A DNA stretch of 64,000 nt, taken from contig CM048847.1 of NCBI GenBank assembly GCA_026545225.1, positions 806,001-870,000 on the forward strand, in the 5' to 3' direction. Below the pieces are notes generated by a model, which was not told the DNA's origin, ran no database searches, and saw nothing but the letters and a program-made list of their open reading frames with translations. The stretch is from Cornus controversa (Eukaryota > Streptophyta > Magnoliopsida > Cornales > Cornaceae). This document shows, piece by piece, positions 63,542-64,000 of this stretch (positions are counted from its first letter, which is position 1; every line of letters begins with the position of its first letter). Position numbers and translations under genes: made by a program.

Positions 63542-64000
63542 AACTTGTTTCATTTGAGTTGTTTTGATTCGAAAACCGCATTCCAAGAGAAGTCGTGCCA
63601 TAATACTAATCGTACGCTGCTTTTTTCTAAATGAAACCATCAAAGCGTCCCAAAGAAACGACGAGCATGTCAATCCGATCTTCATCCGTGTTTGTTTGAG
63701 TTGTTCTGAGTCGAAAGAACAATTGCTTGCATTAATCAGGCATGACGACAACCGTATGGCGGTTTGTGCTAGAATTGACCATCTGGATGTCCAGAAGAAT
63801 AGAGAATGACAAGAACGGTTTCGAACTTGTTTCGTTTGACTTGTCCTGATTCGAAAAGTCCCAATCCACGTGAAATCGTGCCATACCTAGAATTATACGT
63901 TGCTTTATGCCAAATTCAACCGTCAGGATGTCCTAAATCGAAAAGAGTAATTCCATGCTACACCCATGAATGATCACAACCGTATGGTGCTCTATGCCAA
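63542..64000 (+). repeat. Right-edge partial monomer (D-type m1 and partial m2)
   Basis: m1 (63542-63823, 282 bp) has the D-type deletion TCGAAAGAAC and private GCATTAATC and GGCGGTTTG. m2 starts at 63824 and is cut by the window end after 177 bases. The array continues beyond the window. Confidence 0.93.

Larger units (their letters stand above)
1..64000 (+). repeat. Satellite DNA array, 737-bp monomer, head to tail
   Basis: The same sequence of about 737 bp recurs through the whole window in one orientation, with no foreign insertion. Counting from the m1 leader (AACTTGTTTCATTT), monomers start at 465, 1202, 1939, 2675, 3411, 4148, 4885, 5622, 6359, 7096, 7833, 8570, 9307, 10043, 10779, 11514, 12251, 12986, 13722, 14458, 15195, 15930, 16666, 17402, 18134, 18870, 19607, 20343, 21079, 21816, 22553, 23173, 23909, 24645, 25382, 26119, 26855, 27591, 28327, 28947, 29683, 30419, 31156, 31893, 32513, 33249, 33985, 34722, 35459, 36079, 36699, 37435, 38171, 38908, 39644, 40380, 41117, 41854, 42474, 43210, 43946, 44683, 45420, 46156, 46892, 47629, 48366, 49103, 49840, 50576, 51312, 52049, 52786, 53522, 54259, 54996, 55733, 56469, 57205, 57942, 58678, 59415, 60151, 60888, 61625, 62362, 62806 and 63542. 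Monomers differ by only a few per cent by eye. A centromeric or heterochromatic location is inference; no flanking single-copy DNA is present to anchor it. Confidence 0.98.

Noticed and set aside
1..64000. CRISPR array
   Set aside because: Repeats are contiguous and hundreds of bases long with no unique spacers of 25-45 bp, and there are no cas genes.
1..64000. LTR retrotransposon or other mobile element giving rise to the repeats
   Set aside because: No terminal repeats, target-site duplications, reverse transcriptase, integrase or transposase motifs are seen. Monomers adjoin directly without internal domains. An ancient mobile origin of the unit cannot be excluded by sequence alone.
1..64000. 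rRNA, tRNA or 5S gene cluster
   Set aside because: The period could suit a tandem RNA gene array, but no 5S or tRNA-like internal promoter boxes, cloverleaf or rRNA core sequences were recognised. A covariance-model scan would settle this.
1..64000. Telomere or simple-sequence repeat
   Set aside because: No TTAGGG-, TTTAGGG- or TTAGG-type runs and no microsatellite tracts beyond short A or T runs were seen.
1..64000. Nucleosome phasing (737 is close to 4 x 184 or 5 x 147)
   Set aside because: The arithmetic is suggestive, but the internal half-units are about 110-120 bp and the 620-bp monomers break any such phase. Without chromatin data it is numerology.

Overview
The whole window is one uninterrupted head-to-tail satellite array. 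I find no protein-coding gene, RNA gene, transposon or CRISPR array, and nothing that leaves the array. The basic monomer is 737 bp (usually 736 or 737). It recurs 87 full times between positions 465 and 63541, with partial copies at both edges, so the array runs out of the window on both sides. Base composition is roughly 40 % G+C, judged by eye. A kilobase-scale monomer array with higher-order repeats indicates a eukaryotic chromosome, most likely centromeric, pericentromeric or subtelomeric heterochromatin. The species, or even the kingdom, cannot be told from the sequence, and I do not recognise the satellite as a named family.

The monomer is nested. It is built from three related modules, here called m1 (283 bp), m2 (231 bp) and m3 (223 bp). 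Each module begins with the same T-rich leader (AACTTGTTT or AACAAGTTT, then TTGAGTTGTT-like) and contains two diverged half-units of about 110-120 bp. Module m1 carries an extra segment of about 60 bp that looks like a displaced partial copy of the leader. Length variants are explained by single events: 737 to 736 by a 1-base loss in m2 (AGTCTAATCC for AGTCCCAATCC) or in m1 (TCGAAAGAAC for TCGAAAAGAAC); 735 mostly when both occur; 732 by a 5-base loss; 620 by a 116-bp deletion; 444 by a 293-bp deletion.

Higher-order layout. From 1 to 17178, older-looking monomers form local duplications of 3 monomers (2209-bp shift), 2 monomers (1474-bp shift, copies 3694-5167 and 5168-6641) and 4 monomers (2944-bp shift, copies 11291-14234 and 14235-17178). 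From 17179 to about 46700 a five-monomer higher-order repeat dominates. I label its monomers Q-E-Y-S-D by diagnostic bases. The canonical form is 3566 bp and includes the 620-bp short monomer S. Copies with gained or lost monomers lie between the canonical ones. From about 43.8 to 52.8 kb a six-monomer, 4420-bp block is tandemly duplicated almost without change. From 53 kb to the end the order is irregular, with a Y-D dimer (1473 bp) at 57.7-60.7 kb and a 444-bp deleted monomer at 62.36 kb.

There are no genes that could work together. The open reading frames (139 codons at most) repeat with the satellite period, are cut by the same stops in each copy and overlap on both strands, so I treat them as echoes of the repeat. 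The main interest is evolutionary: nested unit structure, a traceable single-origin deletion that became part of a higher-order repeat, recent block duplications, chimeric monomers at exchange points, and variant sites rich in CpG transitions that suggest a methylated array.
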